Under the pieces are notes generated by a model. It was not told the origin of the DNA and did no database searches. It was given only the letters and a program-made list of their open reading frames with translations. A stretch of 6,811 nt of DNA from an uncultured Novosphingobium sp. GTDB taxonomy: Bacteria > Pseudomonadota > Alphaproteobacteria > Sphingomonadales > Sphingomonadaceae. The stretch spans positions 1 to 6,811 of the forward strand of contig CALLNA010000005.1 of assembly GCA_938005655.1 (NCBI GenBank). Direction: 5' to 3'. Shown here one piece after another: positions 1-6,055 of this stretch (its first letter is position 1; each line of letters begins with the position of its first letter). The position numbers were made by a program, and so were the translations under genes.

Positions 1-82
1 TCCAGGGGTAGCGGGCGACCTGCCGTTGCCCTCGTCATCCCAAGATCGGCTCGCCCGGTAAATCACACAGATCGGCGCCAAC
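1..82. other. Short leader stretch with no complete gene
   Basis: No convincing promoter, operator or terminator is visible here. Two + strand frames are open from the left edge. One ends at a TAA at 59-61 and would give a C-terminal tail of 19 residues; the other runs to a TGA at 88-90, overlapping the start of the next gene. Either could be the end of an upstream gene of the same operon, but both are too short to judge. The heptamer GATCGGC occurs at 44-50 and 70-76, which I regard as chance in this composition. Confidence 0.4.
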
Positions 83-1474
83 ATGTATGAGCTCCCCCGC
101 CTCAAAGGCATGATAAAGCCTGCTTTACCGTTCGTTTTGCTGTGGGTGTTGATGGGCGCGTTGGTGGTTGCCGGTGGGGCCTCGCGCGCTCAGGTCTCGG
201 GTCAGGTCGTCGTCCGCATCGTGGCGTGGTTGCTCCTGATCGTTGCCGCCCTGTTCGGCGATCGCCCCAAAATGGATGAAATGCGACCTGTTGTCTGGCT
301 GCTGGGAGCAGGTGTCCTGTTGGTGCTGTTGCAACTCGTGCCGCTGCCCCCCGCGCTCTGGCAGGCCCTGCCTGGTCATGGACCGATGGCGGCGAGCCTG
401 ACAGCCGCGACGGCGGGGAATGCCTGGCGCCCCTTGGCTCTGTCCCCCGGCGCCGCAATGAACGCACTGTCCTCGCTGGTGGTGCCGGCGACGACGCTCT
501 GGCTCGTCGCCGGCCTCAGCACCGAAAGGCGGGCGCAGCTTCTGCCCCTGCTGCTCGCGGTCGTGGTTGCCTCGACGATGGCGGGCCTTCTCCAGTTCTC
601 CACCGGCCGCATCGACAATCCGCTGGTCAACGAAACGGTCGGAGTGGCGAGCGGGACTTTCGCCAACCGCAACCACTTCGCGCTCCTGCTGGCGGTCGGC
701 TGCCTTCTGGCCTCTGCCTGGGCGTTTACGCAGGCGCGGCCGGAAGCCTGGCGCAGCGTAACGGCGACCGGGCTCGTCCTGCTGTTCCTGCTGATGATCC
801 TGAGCACGGGATCGCGGGCCGGCGCGCTTCTCGGCGCCCTCGCGCTCGGCCTGGCGCTCGTCCTCTCGCACCGGGCGATCACGGCCGGGCTCGGCAGCCG
901 GGCCCGCTGGATCCCGCTGGCTTCGATCGTCGGCGTCCTGGGCCTCGTCTGCATCTTCGTCCTGATCAGCGTGGCGGCCGACCGCGCGCTGTCGATCGAC
1001 CGGATCTTCGCGGCGGACCCGGGGCAGGACATGCGCGGCCGCGGCCTGCCGACGGTGCTGGCAATGGTCCGCGAATATTTCCCCTGGGGCTCGGGCCTGG
1101 GCGGATTCGATCCCGTATTCCGGATGCACGAGCCGTTCCACCTGCTGAAGCCAACCTACTTCAATCATGCGCACAACGATTTCCTGGAGATCGTGCTCGA
1201 CGCCGGCTTGCCCGGCCTGCTGCTGCTGCTGGCGGCGTTGAGCTGGTGGGCCTGGGCGAGCGTCCGCGCATGGCGCGGCGACGCCGTCCTGCCTCGGCTC
1301 GGCTCCGCCATCCTGCTGCTCGTGATCCTCGCCAGCCTCGTCGACTACCCGGCACGGACGCCGCTGATCATGGCCGTCATGGTGATCGCCGCGGCCTGGC
1401 TGAGCGGCTCCGCGCGGGCGCCGGCCCCATCGGCCGCGCCTCTTCCGTCCCGCTCCCACTCTTCAATCGAATGA
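83..1474 (+). CDS. O-antigen ligase/polymerase (Wzy_C) family membrane protein
   Basis: This 463-residue inner-membrane protein probably polymerises or ligates lipid-linked sugar repeat units at the periplasmic face. About 12 hydrophobic segments are visible, near residues 14-31, 40-58, 70-88, 128-146, 152-170, 197-217, 226-243, 247-264, 277-297, 374-392, 403-421 and 425-442. Family-type motifs are GTFANRNHFA at 191-200, STGSRAG at 241-247 and, after a long periplasmic loop (about 298-370), PWGSGLGGF at 334-342 and HAHNDFLEIVLDAG at 362-375. DYPARTP at 421-427 is also usual in this subfamily. The long loop with the HxHND motif is the Wzy_C hallmark. Polymerase and ligase cannot be told apart by sequence, but the export genes directly downstream favour a Wzy role in exopolysaccharide synthesis. 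No good ribosome site precedes the ATG at 83. An ATG at 110 has AAAGG only one base away, so the start is uncertain. The tail after residue 441 is Pro/Ser/Ala-rich and probably disordered. Confidence 0.88.
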   Translation: MYELPRLKGMIKPALPFVLLWVLMGALVVAGGASRAQVSGQVVVRIVAWLLLIVAALFGDRPKMDEMRPVVWLLGAGVLLVLLQLVPLPPALWQALPGHGPMAASLTAATAGNAWRPLALSPGAAMNALSSLVVPATTLWLVAGLSTERRAQLLPLLLAVVVASTMAGLLQFSTGRIDNPLVNETVGVASGTFANRNHFALLLAVGCLLASAWAFTQARPEAWRSVTATGLVLLFLLMILSTGSRAGALLGALALGLALVLSHRAITAGLGSRARWIPLASIVGVLGLVCIFVLISVAADRALSIDRIFAADPGQDMRGRGLPTVLAMVREYFPWGSGLGGFDPVFRMHEPFHLLKPTYFNHAHNDFLEIVLDAGLPGLLLLLAALSWWAWASVRAWRGDAVLPRLGSAILLLVILASLVDYPARTPLIMAVMVIAAAWLSGSARAPAPSAAPLPSRSHSSIE

Positions 1475-1490
1475 AAGCTCCCGGAAGCCT

Positions 1491-2201
1491 ATGCATAAAT
1501 CCTGCACCATTCTTCTGCTGGTGATCGCCTTGACGGCTTGCGGCCGCCGCGAGCCGCTGGTGTCCACCGAACGGCTGACCGTCATCCAGGACAGCTCGAC
1601 CCTGCCGCCCCCGAACCGCGCGGACCTTACCGCGGCCGATCGGCCCGCGCTCATCGGCCCGCTCGATACGATCCAGGTCGACGTCTTCAACATCCCCGAC
1701 CTCGGCCGCGAGGTGCAGGTCGACGCGAGCGGCCGCATCGCGATGCCCCTGGCCGGGACGGTCGACGCCAGCGGCAAGACCGCACACGAGCTCGCCCAGG
1801 CGATAGAGCAGGCGTTGCGGGTGCGCTACGTCCGCAACCCGGAGGTGACGGTCAACATCAAGAGCTCGGTCAGCCAGGTCGTCACGGTCGACGGCCAGGT
1901 CGTGGAGCCGGGCCTCTACCCCGTCACGAACCAGATGACCCTGATGCGCACGATCGCGTCGGCCAAGGGCCTGACGGAGTTCGCCCGCCAGGACGACGTG
2001 GTCATCCTGCGGACCGTCGAGGGGCAGAAGATGGCCGGCCTCTACAACATCGGAGCCATCCGCCGAGGCGCCTACGCCGACCCCCCGATCTACGCGAACG
2101 ACGTGATCGTCGTCGGCGATTCGCCGCAGCGCCGCCTGTTCCGCGACATCGTCTCGCTGGCGCCCCTCCTCGCATCGCCCCTCATCGCGATCCTGCGATA
2201 G
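1491..2201 (+). CDS. Polysaccharide export outer-membrane lipoprotein (Wza/GumB type)
   Basis: This 236-residue protein is the predicted outer-membrane export component for the polysaccharide. The N-terminus is a lipoprotein signal: a short basic start, a hydrophobic stretch and the lipobox LTAC with Cys17 as the lipidated residue. A Poly_export domain (Pfam PF02563) spans about 55-123, opening with GPLDTIQVDVFNIPDL and containing the typical GRIAMPLAGTV and YVRNPEVTVNI segments. One SLBB domain follows at about 128-176 (VTVDGQVVEPGLYPV). The protein ends in a hydrophobic segment, about 216-235, with no further domain. That is the size class of Xanthomonas GumB and much shorter than E. coli Wza (about 380 residues, with additional periplasmic domains). 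GGAAG at 1483-1487 lies three bases before the ATG, a rather tight spacing. The gene begins 16 bases after the membrane protein and ends 12 bases before the kinase, so it is co-transcribed with its functional partners. Confidence 0.93.
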   Translation: MHKSCTILLLVIALTACGRREPLVSTERLTVIQDSSTLPPPNRADLTAADRPALIGPLDTIQVDVFNIPDLGREVQVDASGRIAMPLAGTVDASGKTAHELAQAIEQALRVRYVRNPEVTVNIKSSVSQVVTVDGQVVEPGLYPVTNQMTLMRTIASAKGLTEFARQDDVVILRTVEGQKMAGLYNIGAIRRGAYADPPIYANDVIVVGDSPQRRLFRDIVSLAPLLASPLIAILR

Positions 2202-2204
2202 TTC

Positions 2205-2208
2205 GGAG
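2205..2208 (+). promoter_or_regulatory. Ribosome binding site deciding the kinase start
   Basis: GGAG sits five bases before the ATG at 2214 but only two bases before the in-frame TTG at 2211. The ATG is therefore the better start, by one codon. A later in-frame ATG at 2247 has no comparable Shine-Dalgarno sequence. Confidence 0.6.
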
Positions 2209-2213
2209 CCTTG

Positions 2214-4418
2214 ATGAACATCCTTCCCCCCGCATCGTTTGACGAAATGTCGACCCCGGCTTCCGCACTTGCCCCTTCGGAAAACAACGACTCGCTGCCG
2301 TTGATCCGTCAGTATCTGCGCATCGCGCTGCGCTGGCGCTACGTCATCATCGGCGCGACGCTCGCCTGCGTGCTGCTGGGCCTCATCGGCACGCTGCTGA
2401 CGACCCCGAAATACACCGCGACATCGACGATCGAGATCTCGCGCGAATCGAGCCAGGTCACGGAGTTCCAAGGCGTCGAGCGCGAGACGAGCGTCGCGGA
2501 CCAGGAATTCTATCAGACCCAGTATGGCCTGCTGCGCTCCCGCTCGCTGGCGGAGCGTGTCGCCAACCAACTGCGGCTGATCGACGATCCCAAGTTCTAC
2601 GAGCGTTTCGGCCATTCGACCGACGCCCCGGCCTTCCAGGTAGTCAACGGACGCTATCCAGCCGCCGGCCGGGCGCAACGCCAGCGCATCGCCGGCGAAA
2701 TCCTGCTCGACAACCTGTCGGTCAACCCGACCCGCCTTTCGCGGCTCGTCGCCGTCGGCTTCACCAGTCCCGACGCTGGCTTTTCCGCGCGGGTCGCCAA
2801 TGCCTGGGCCGAAAACTTCATCCAGATCAACCTGGAGCGCAAGATCCAGGCGACCTCCTATGGCCGGAATCTGCTGCAACGCCAGCTGGTGCTCCAGAAG
2901 GAGCGGCTCGACGAATCGCAGCGCCAGCTCGTCGCCTATGCATCGCAGCAGCAGATCATCAACCTGCCGGCGCAGGCGAACAATGGCACGACCACCGCCG
3001 AGCGATCGATTGTCGCCGACGATCTTGCCACCCTGAACGCAGCACTGGGCGAAGCGACCGCCGCGCGCATCCAGGCGCAGGCGCGTTACGAGCAGGTGGG
3101 CCGCGCCGGCGCCTCCACCGAGGCGCTTCGCAATCAGGCGATCAACGGCTTGCGCCAGCGCCGCGCGGAGCTCGCCGCCGATTACCAGCGCCTGATGGTC
3201 CAGTTCGAGCCGGGATATCCCGCGGCCAAGGCGATCCAGTCGCAGATCGACCAACTCGACCGCTCGATCAGCCGCGAAGAAGGCCGCGTCTCGAACTCGC
3301 TTGCGGCCGAGTATCGCGAGGCCACCGCGCGCGAGCGGGGGCTGCAAACCAAGGTCGACCAGCTCAAGCACAATTTCCTCGATGTCCGCCGCCGCAGCAT
3401 CCAGTACAATATCTACCAGCAGGAGGTGGACACCAACCGCGCGCTCTACGACGGGCTTCTCCAGCGCTTCAAGGAGATCGGGGTCGCCGGCGGCGTCGGC
3501 GTCAACAACATCTCCGTCGTCGATCCCGCCGACGTCCCGCAAAAGCCGTCGAGCCCGCGCCTGTTCATCAACCTGCTGATCGCGTTGCTGGCGGGTCTCG
3601 GTCTCGGCGCCCTGCTCGCCTTCATCCTGGAGCAGATCGACGAGGCGATCGCCGATCCGAGCGACATCGAGCGCCGGTTCGGCCTGCCGCTCCTGGGGAC
3701 GGTGCCTAAGGTCGACGGCGGCACGCCCAAGGAGGCGCTGCTCGATCGCAAGTCGGACCTGTTCGACGCCTACCTCGCGGTGCAGACGAGCCTGGCCTTC
3801 ACCACCGAGCACGGCGTGCCGCGGTCCTTCGCGATCACCTCGACCCGGCCGACCGAGGGCAAGTCGACCACCGCGCTGGCCCTCGCCACCACGCTCGCCC
3901 GGGCACAGCGCAGGGTGATCCTGGTCGACGGCGACATGCGCTCGCCCTCGGTTCACCAACTCGGCAATGTCGACCACGACCGGGGCCTCAGCAATTTCCT
4001 CGCCGGTCAGGACGACATCGCCTCGCTGACCTTCCCGATGAAGGAGTTCGGCTTCACCGCGATGTCGGCCGGTCCGATCCCGCCGAACGCCGCCGAGTTG
4101 CTGACAGGCGACCGCCTCTCGCTGCTGATCGCGCGCCTATTGCAAGAGTACGATCACGTCGTGATCGATTCCCCGCCGGTCATGGGGCTGGCCGACGCCC
4201 CGCTGATCGCAAGCCGCGTCGAGGGCGTGATCTATACGGTGGAATCGCACAGCATCCGCGCCAGCCTGGTGAAGACCGCGCTTAGCCGCCTCGCCAGCGC
4301 CAACACGCGGATCTTCGGCGGGGTGCTGACCAAGTTCGAGGCACGCAAGGCGAGCTACGGCTATGGCTACAACTACGGCTATGGCTACGGGCGCGACGAG
4401 GCGAAGGCGAAGGGCTGA
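2214..4418 (+). CDS. Polysaccharide co-polymerase with BY-type tyrosine autokinase domain (Wzc/GumC/ExoP type)
   Basis: This 734-residue inner-membrane protein is expected to set chain length and to couple polymerisation to export through cycles of tyrosine autophosphorylation. A Wzz-type domain starts near residue 28, with transmembrane helix 1 at about 43-62. A long coiled-coil periplasmic region (about 205-415) contains FEPGYPAAK, and a GNVR segment ends in the proline motif PADVPQKPSSPR at 438-449. Transmembrane helix 2 follows at about 450-472. The cytoplasmic kinase has Walker A TSTRPTEGKST (542-552, Lys550), Walker A' VILVDGDMR (568-576) and Walker B VIDSPP (650-655). The C-terminal tail has six tyrosines alternating mainly with glycine at 715-725, the usual place for autophosphorylation. 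Membrane and kinase parts are fused in one chain, as in Wzc and unlike the split gellan-type proteins. The EX2RX2R motif is degenerate (DAYLAVQ at 518-524). It lies between its expected outer-membrane partner and an unassigned gene. Confidence 0.94.
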   Translation: MNILPPASFDEMSTPASALAPSENNDSLPLIRQYLRIALRWRYVIIGATLACVLLGLIGTLLTTPKYTATSTIEISRESSQVTEFQGVERETSVADQEFYQTQYGLLRSRSLAERVANQLRLIDDPKFYERFGHSTDAPAFQVVNGRYPAAGRAQRQRIAGEILLDNLSVNPTRLSRLVAVGFTSPDAGFSARVANAWAENFIQINLERKIQATSYGRNLLQRQLVLQKERLDESQRQLVAYASQQQIINLPAQANNGTTTAERSIVADDLATLNAALGEATAARIQAQARYEQVGRAGASTEALRNQAINGLRQRRAELAADYQRLMVQFEPGYPAAKAIQSQIDQLDRSISREEGRVSNSLAAEYREATARERGLQTKVDQLKHNFLDVRRRSIQYNIYQQEVDTNRALYDGLLQRFKEIGVAGGVGVNNISVVDPADVPQKPSSPRLFINLLIALLAGLGLGALLAFILEQIDEAIADPSDIERRFGLPLLGTVPKVDGGTPKEALLDRKSDLFDAYLAVQTSLAFTTEHGVPRSFAITSTRPTEGKSTTALALATTLARAQRRVILVDGDMRSPSVHQLGNVDHDRGLSNFLAGQDDIASLTFPMKEFGFTAMSAGPIPPNAAELLTGDRLSLLIARLLQEYDHVVIDSPPVMGLADAPLIASRVEGVIYTVESHSIRASLVKTALSRLASANTRIFGGVLTKFEARKASYGYGYNYGYGYGRDEAKAKG
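4356..4388 (+). repeat. Perfect 15-base direct repeat encoding the tyrosine tail
   Basis: TACGGCTATGGCTAC occurs at 4356-4370 and again, with no mismatch, at 4374-4388, separated by AAC. It can also be read as an 18-base unit present 1.8 times. Each copy encodes YGYGY, so the duplication supplies all six tail tyrosines, with one Asn between the two blocks. Identical codon choice (TAC, TAT, TAC) in both copies suggests a recent duplication by slippage rather than independent selection of the residues. Confidence 0.9.
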
Positions 4419-4424
4419 CCGGCG

Positions 4425-5654
4425 ATGGCGCCCGGCTTCCTTCCGCGACGCACGCCCCGCGAATGGGCGATGCGCGGCGCGCTCGCGGCGGCGGCGGCGG
4501 TCGCCGGCTGCTTCAGCGGCGCGCACACGCTCGCGCTGGTGGTGGCGCAGGAGCGCCCCACCCTCGCGCATCGGCTGGCACCATGGGACGGGCGGATAAC
4601 CGCCGCGTTGGCCGCCTCGCTCACCGGCCCCGGGGCCGGCGAGGCCCAGCGCCGCCGCTCGGACGGCCTGGCGCGTCGGGCGCTGCGTCAGGATGCGACC
4701 GCCGTGACCGCCGCCGCCACGCTGGGGATCAACGCGCAGCTCCGCGGCGACGGCGCAGCGGCCAGCCGGCTGTTCACCTATGCCGAGAAGCTGTCGCGCC
4801 GCGATCTCCAGACCCAGCTCTGGATGATCGAGGCGGCGGTCGGCCGGGGCGACATCCCCGGGGCCCTGCGCCACTACGACATCGCCTTGCGCACCAAGCG
4901 GCAAAGCTGGGACCTGCTGTTCCCGATCCTTACCTCGGCCAGCGCCAATCCGCCGGTGCGGGCCGAGCTGGTGAAGACGCTTGCCGCCAGGCCGCCCTGG
5001 GCCGAGCCCTTCATCAACCATGTCGCGGCGCACCCCGCCGATCCGCAGGCTGCCTCGACGCTGTTTCTCGACCTGCGCCGCGCCGGCCTCGCCCTGCCGG
5101 ATCGGGTCCACGCCGCGGCAATCAACGAGCTGATCGGCGACGGGTTCGCGGATGAGGCCTGGCGTCACTATGCCGCGATCCGCGGAGGCGCCGACCGGCG
5201 CCAGTCGCGCGACCCGCATTTCGCCCTCGCGAGCGATGCGCCGACCGCCTTCGACTGGGCACCTGTCAGCGCCGGTGGCATCGACACCTCGATCCAGCGC
5301 GGAGCAGGCGGCGACGTGTTCGACTTCGCGGCCGACTCGGGCATGGGCGGCCCGCTGCTCCGGCAGATGCAGATGTTCCCGCCCGGAACCTACCGGATCG
5401 AGGGACACAGCAGCGGCATCGCGCAACCGGCGCAATCGCTGCCCTACTGGACGCTCGTCTGCCAGACCGGCGGGCGCGAGTTCGGGCGCGTGACGGTTCC
5501 GAACTCCGCTGAAGCAGGCGGCGCGTTCTCGGGTCGGTTCACCGTTCCGGCGGATTGCCCGGTGCAGGCCCTGATCCTGATCGCGCGCACCTCGGATGAA
5601 GCGGCGGGCCTGTCCGGGCAGATCGACCGGGTGCAGGTGGTGCCGGCGCAATGA
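4425..5654 (+). CDS. Unassigned envelope protein with TPR-like repeats and a C-terminal beta-rich domain
   Basis: I do not recognise a named family for this 409-residue protein. After a basic N-terminus, a hydrophobic stretch at about 17-41 should act as a membrane anchor or signal. It contains VAGC (Cys29), which also fits a lipobox. Residues about 91-161 look like two TPR-type helical hairpins: LGINAQLRGDGAAASRLFTY, then AAVGRGDIPGALRHYDIAL. A third similar hairpin lies at about 233-253 (INELIGDGFADEAWRHYAAIR). From about 265 the sequence turns beta-rich and aromatic (FDWAPV, PPGTYRIEGHSS, YWTLVCQTGG, RFTVPADC, SGQIDRVQVVP), with Cys346 and Cys378 able to form a disulfide outside the cytoplasm. 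This part resembles a sugar-binding-like beta sandwich, but that is only a guess. The gene starts six bases after the kinase stop, with GAAGGG at 4409-4414 ten bases before the ATG, and its stop overlaps the next start. A periplasmic accessory role in polysaccharide assembly or export is inferred from position alone. Confidence 0.85.
   Translation: MAPGFLPRRTPREWAMRGALAAAAAVAGCFSGAHTLALVVAQERPTLAHRLAPWDGRITAALAASLTGPGAGEAQRRRSDGLARRALRQDATAVTAAATLGINAQLRGDGAAASRLFTYAEKLSRRDLQTQLWMIEAAVGRGDIPGALRHYDIALRTKRQSWDLLFPILTSASANPPVRAELVKTLAARPPWAEPFINHVAAHPADPQAASTLFLDLRRAGLALPDRVHAAAINELIGDGFADEAWRHYAAIRGGADRRQSRDPHFALASDAPTAFDWAPVSAGGIDTSIQRGAGGDVFDFAADSGMGGPLLRQMQMFPPGTYRIEGHSSGIAQPAQSLPYWTLVCQTGGREFGRVTVPNSAEAGGAFSGRFTVPADCPVQALILIARTSDEAAGLSGQIDRVQVVPAQ
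4485..4499 (+). repeat. (GCG)5 triplet tract in the signal/anchor region
   Basis: Five in-frame GCG codons encode Ala21-Ala25 in the hydrophobic core of the signal or anchor of the unassigned TPR/beta protein. Slippage here would change the hydrophobic length by whole residues without breaking the frame. In such GC-rich DNA the tract may equally be ordinary alanine coding. Confidence 0.6.
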
Positions 5655-6037
5655 CCCCGTCCCTCCGCACCCTGGCCGCCACGCTCGCCCTCCTGGCAGC
5701 AGCGCCTGCGCTCGGCCAGGATCGCGCAGCGCCGGAGAATGGGGACGAAGCCCCGCATCTGGAGCAACTGCCCCCGCCCCAGCCGACGCCGACTGCCACC
5801 GACAGGCCCGGGCGTGTCGCCGAATCCGCAGTGGGCCGGGCCGGCCAGCGCCAGACGCCTGTGGAGACGCTCCCGGCGCTCCAGCCGATGTCCCGCATCT
5901 CGAACCGGATCGCTAACCGCGTCCAGTCGCGCATCCGCAACCGGATCGACCGCTACTACGACCCCCAGGCGAACACGACCTCGCCGTTCGTGGTCGCCGG
6001 GGAAAGGGCCCGCACGACCAAGTCGGGCGGCCGCTAA
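5651..6037 (+). CDS. Small secreted protein with an Arg-(Ile/Val) four-residue repeat
   Basis: This 128-residue protein has no family I can name. It has a classic Sec signal peptide: LRTLAATLALLAAAPALG, with likely cleavage after Gly22 (ALG|QD). The mature part starts acidic and then becomes proline-rich (about 34-54, including LPPPQPTPT). Residues 82-101 form five consecutive tetrads: RISN, RIAN, RVQS, RIRN and RIDR. They are followed by YYDP and a polar, basic end. Modelled as a helix, the repeat would put arginines and Ile/Val residues on two neighbouring stripes, giving a cationic amphipathic rod. Start and preceding stop share ATGA (5651-5654), with AGGTGG at 5635-5640 as a possible ribosome site, so translation is coupled to the TPR/beta gene. 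The coupling suggests that the two proteins work together in the periplasm or at the surface. Binding to an acidic polysaccharide, a membrane or the partner protein are all possible. None is shown by the sequence. Confidence 0.8.
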   Translation: MTPSLRTLAATLALLAAAPALGQDRAAPENGDEAPHLEQLPPPQPTPTATDRPGRVAESAVGRAGQRQTPVETLPALQPMSRISNRIANRVQSRIRNRIDRYYDPQANTTSPFVVAGERARTTKSGGR

Positions 6038-6038
6038 C

Positions 6039-6055
6039 GCGGGCTTAACGTCCGC
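6039..6055. terminator. Possible short hairpin between convergent genes
   Basis: GCGGGC (6039-6044) can pair with GTCCGC (6050-6055) around a TTAAC loop: six pairs, one of them a G-U wobble in the + strand RNA. It fills almost all of the 18-base gap between the convergent stop codons at 6037 and 6056. No T-run follows on either strand, so it is not a standard intrinsic terminator. Its position is the main argument for it. Confidence 0.3.

Noticed and set aside
2..61. Possible C-terminal tail of an upstream gene ending at TAA 59-61
   Set aside because: Only 19 codons are visible, a second frame is equally open, and no motif supports either, so it is not called as a gene.
1217..1231. (CTG)5 triplet run in the membrane protein gene
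   Set aside because: It encodes leucines within a transmembrane helix and is ordinary coding for a hydrophobic segment in GC-rich DNA.
125..1459. 444-codon open frame on the - strand opposite the Wzy_C membrane protein
   Set aside because: The product is rich in Arg, Gln and Gly with no recognisable motif. The + strand frame has clear family motifs and transmembrane segments.
1538..2242. Second + strand frame (234 codons) overlapping the export lipoprotein
   Set aside because: It is an Arg/Pro/Gly-rich out-of-frame reading of the export gene, with no ribosome site or domain.
1377..3977. Very long open frame (866 codons) on the - strand opposite the export lipoprotein and kinase
   Set aside because: It mirrors two confidently identified genes, its translation is a low-complexity mix of Arg, Asp, Gly and Leu without domains, and long antisense frames are expected in high-GC coding DNA.
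4137..5651. 504-codon open frame on the - strand opposite the kinase end and the TPR/beta gene
   Set aside because: It shows no motif, overlaps a confident kinase end, and has the Arg/Gly/Ala-rich composition of a shadow frame. The + strand frame has a signal/anchor, TPR-like pattern and operon-type spacing.
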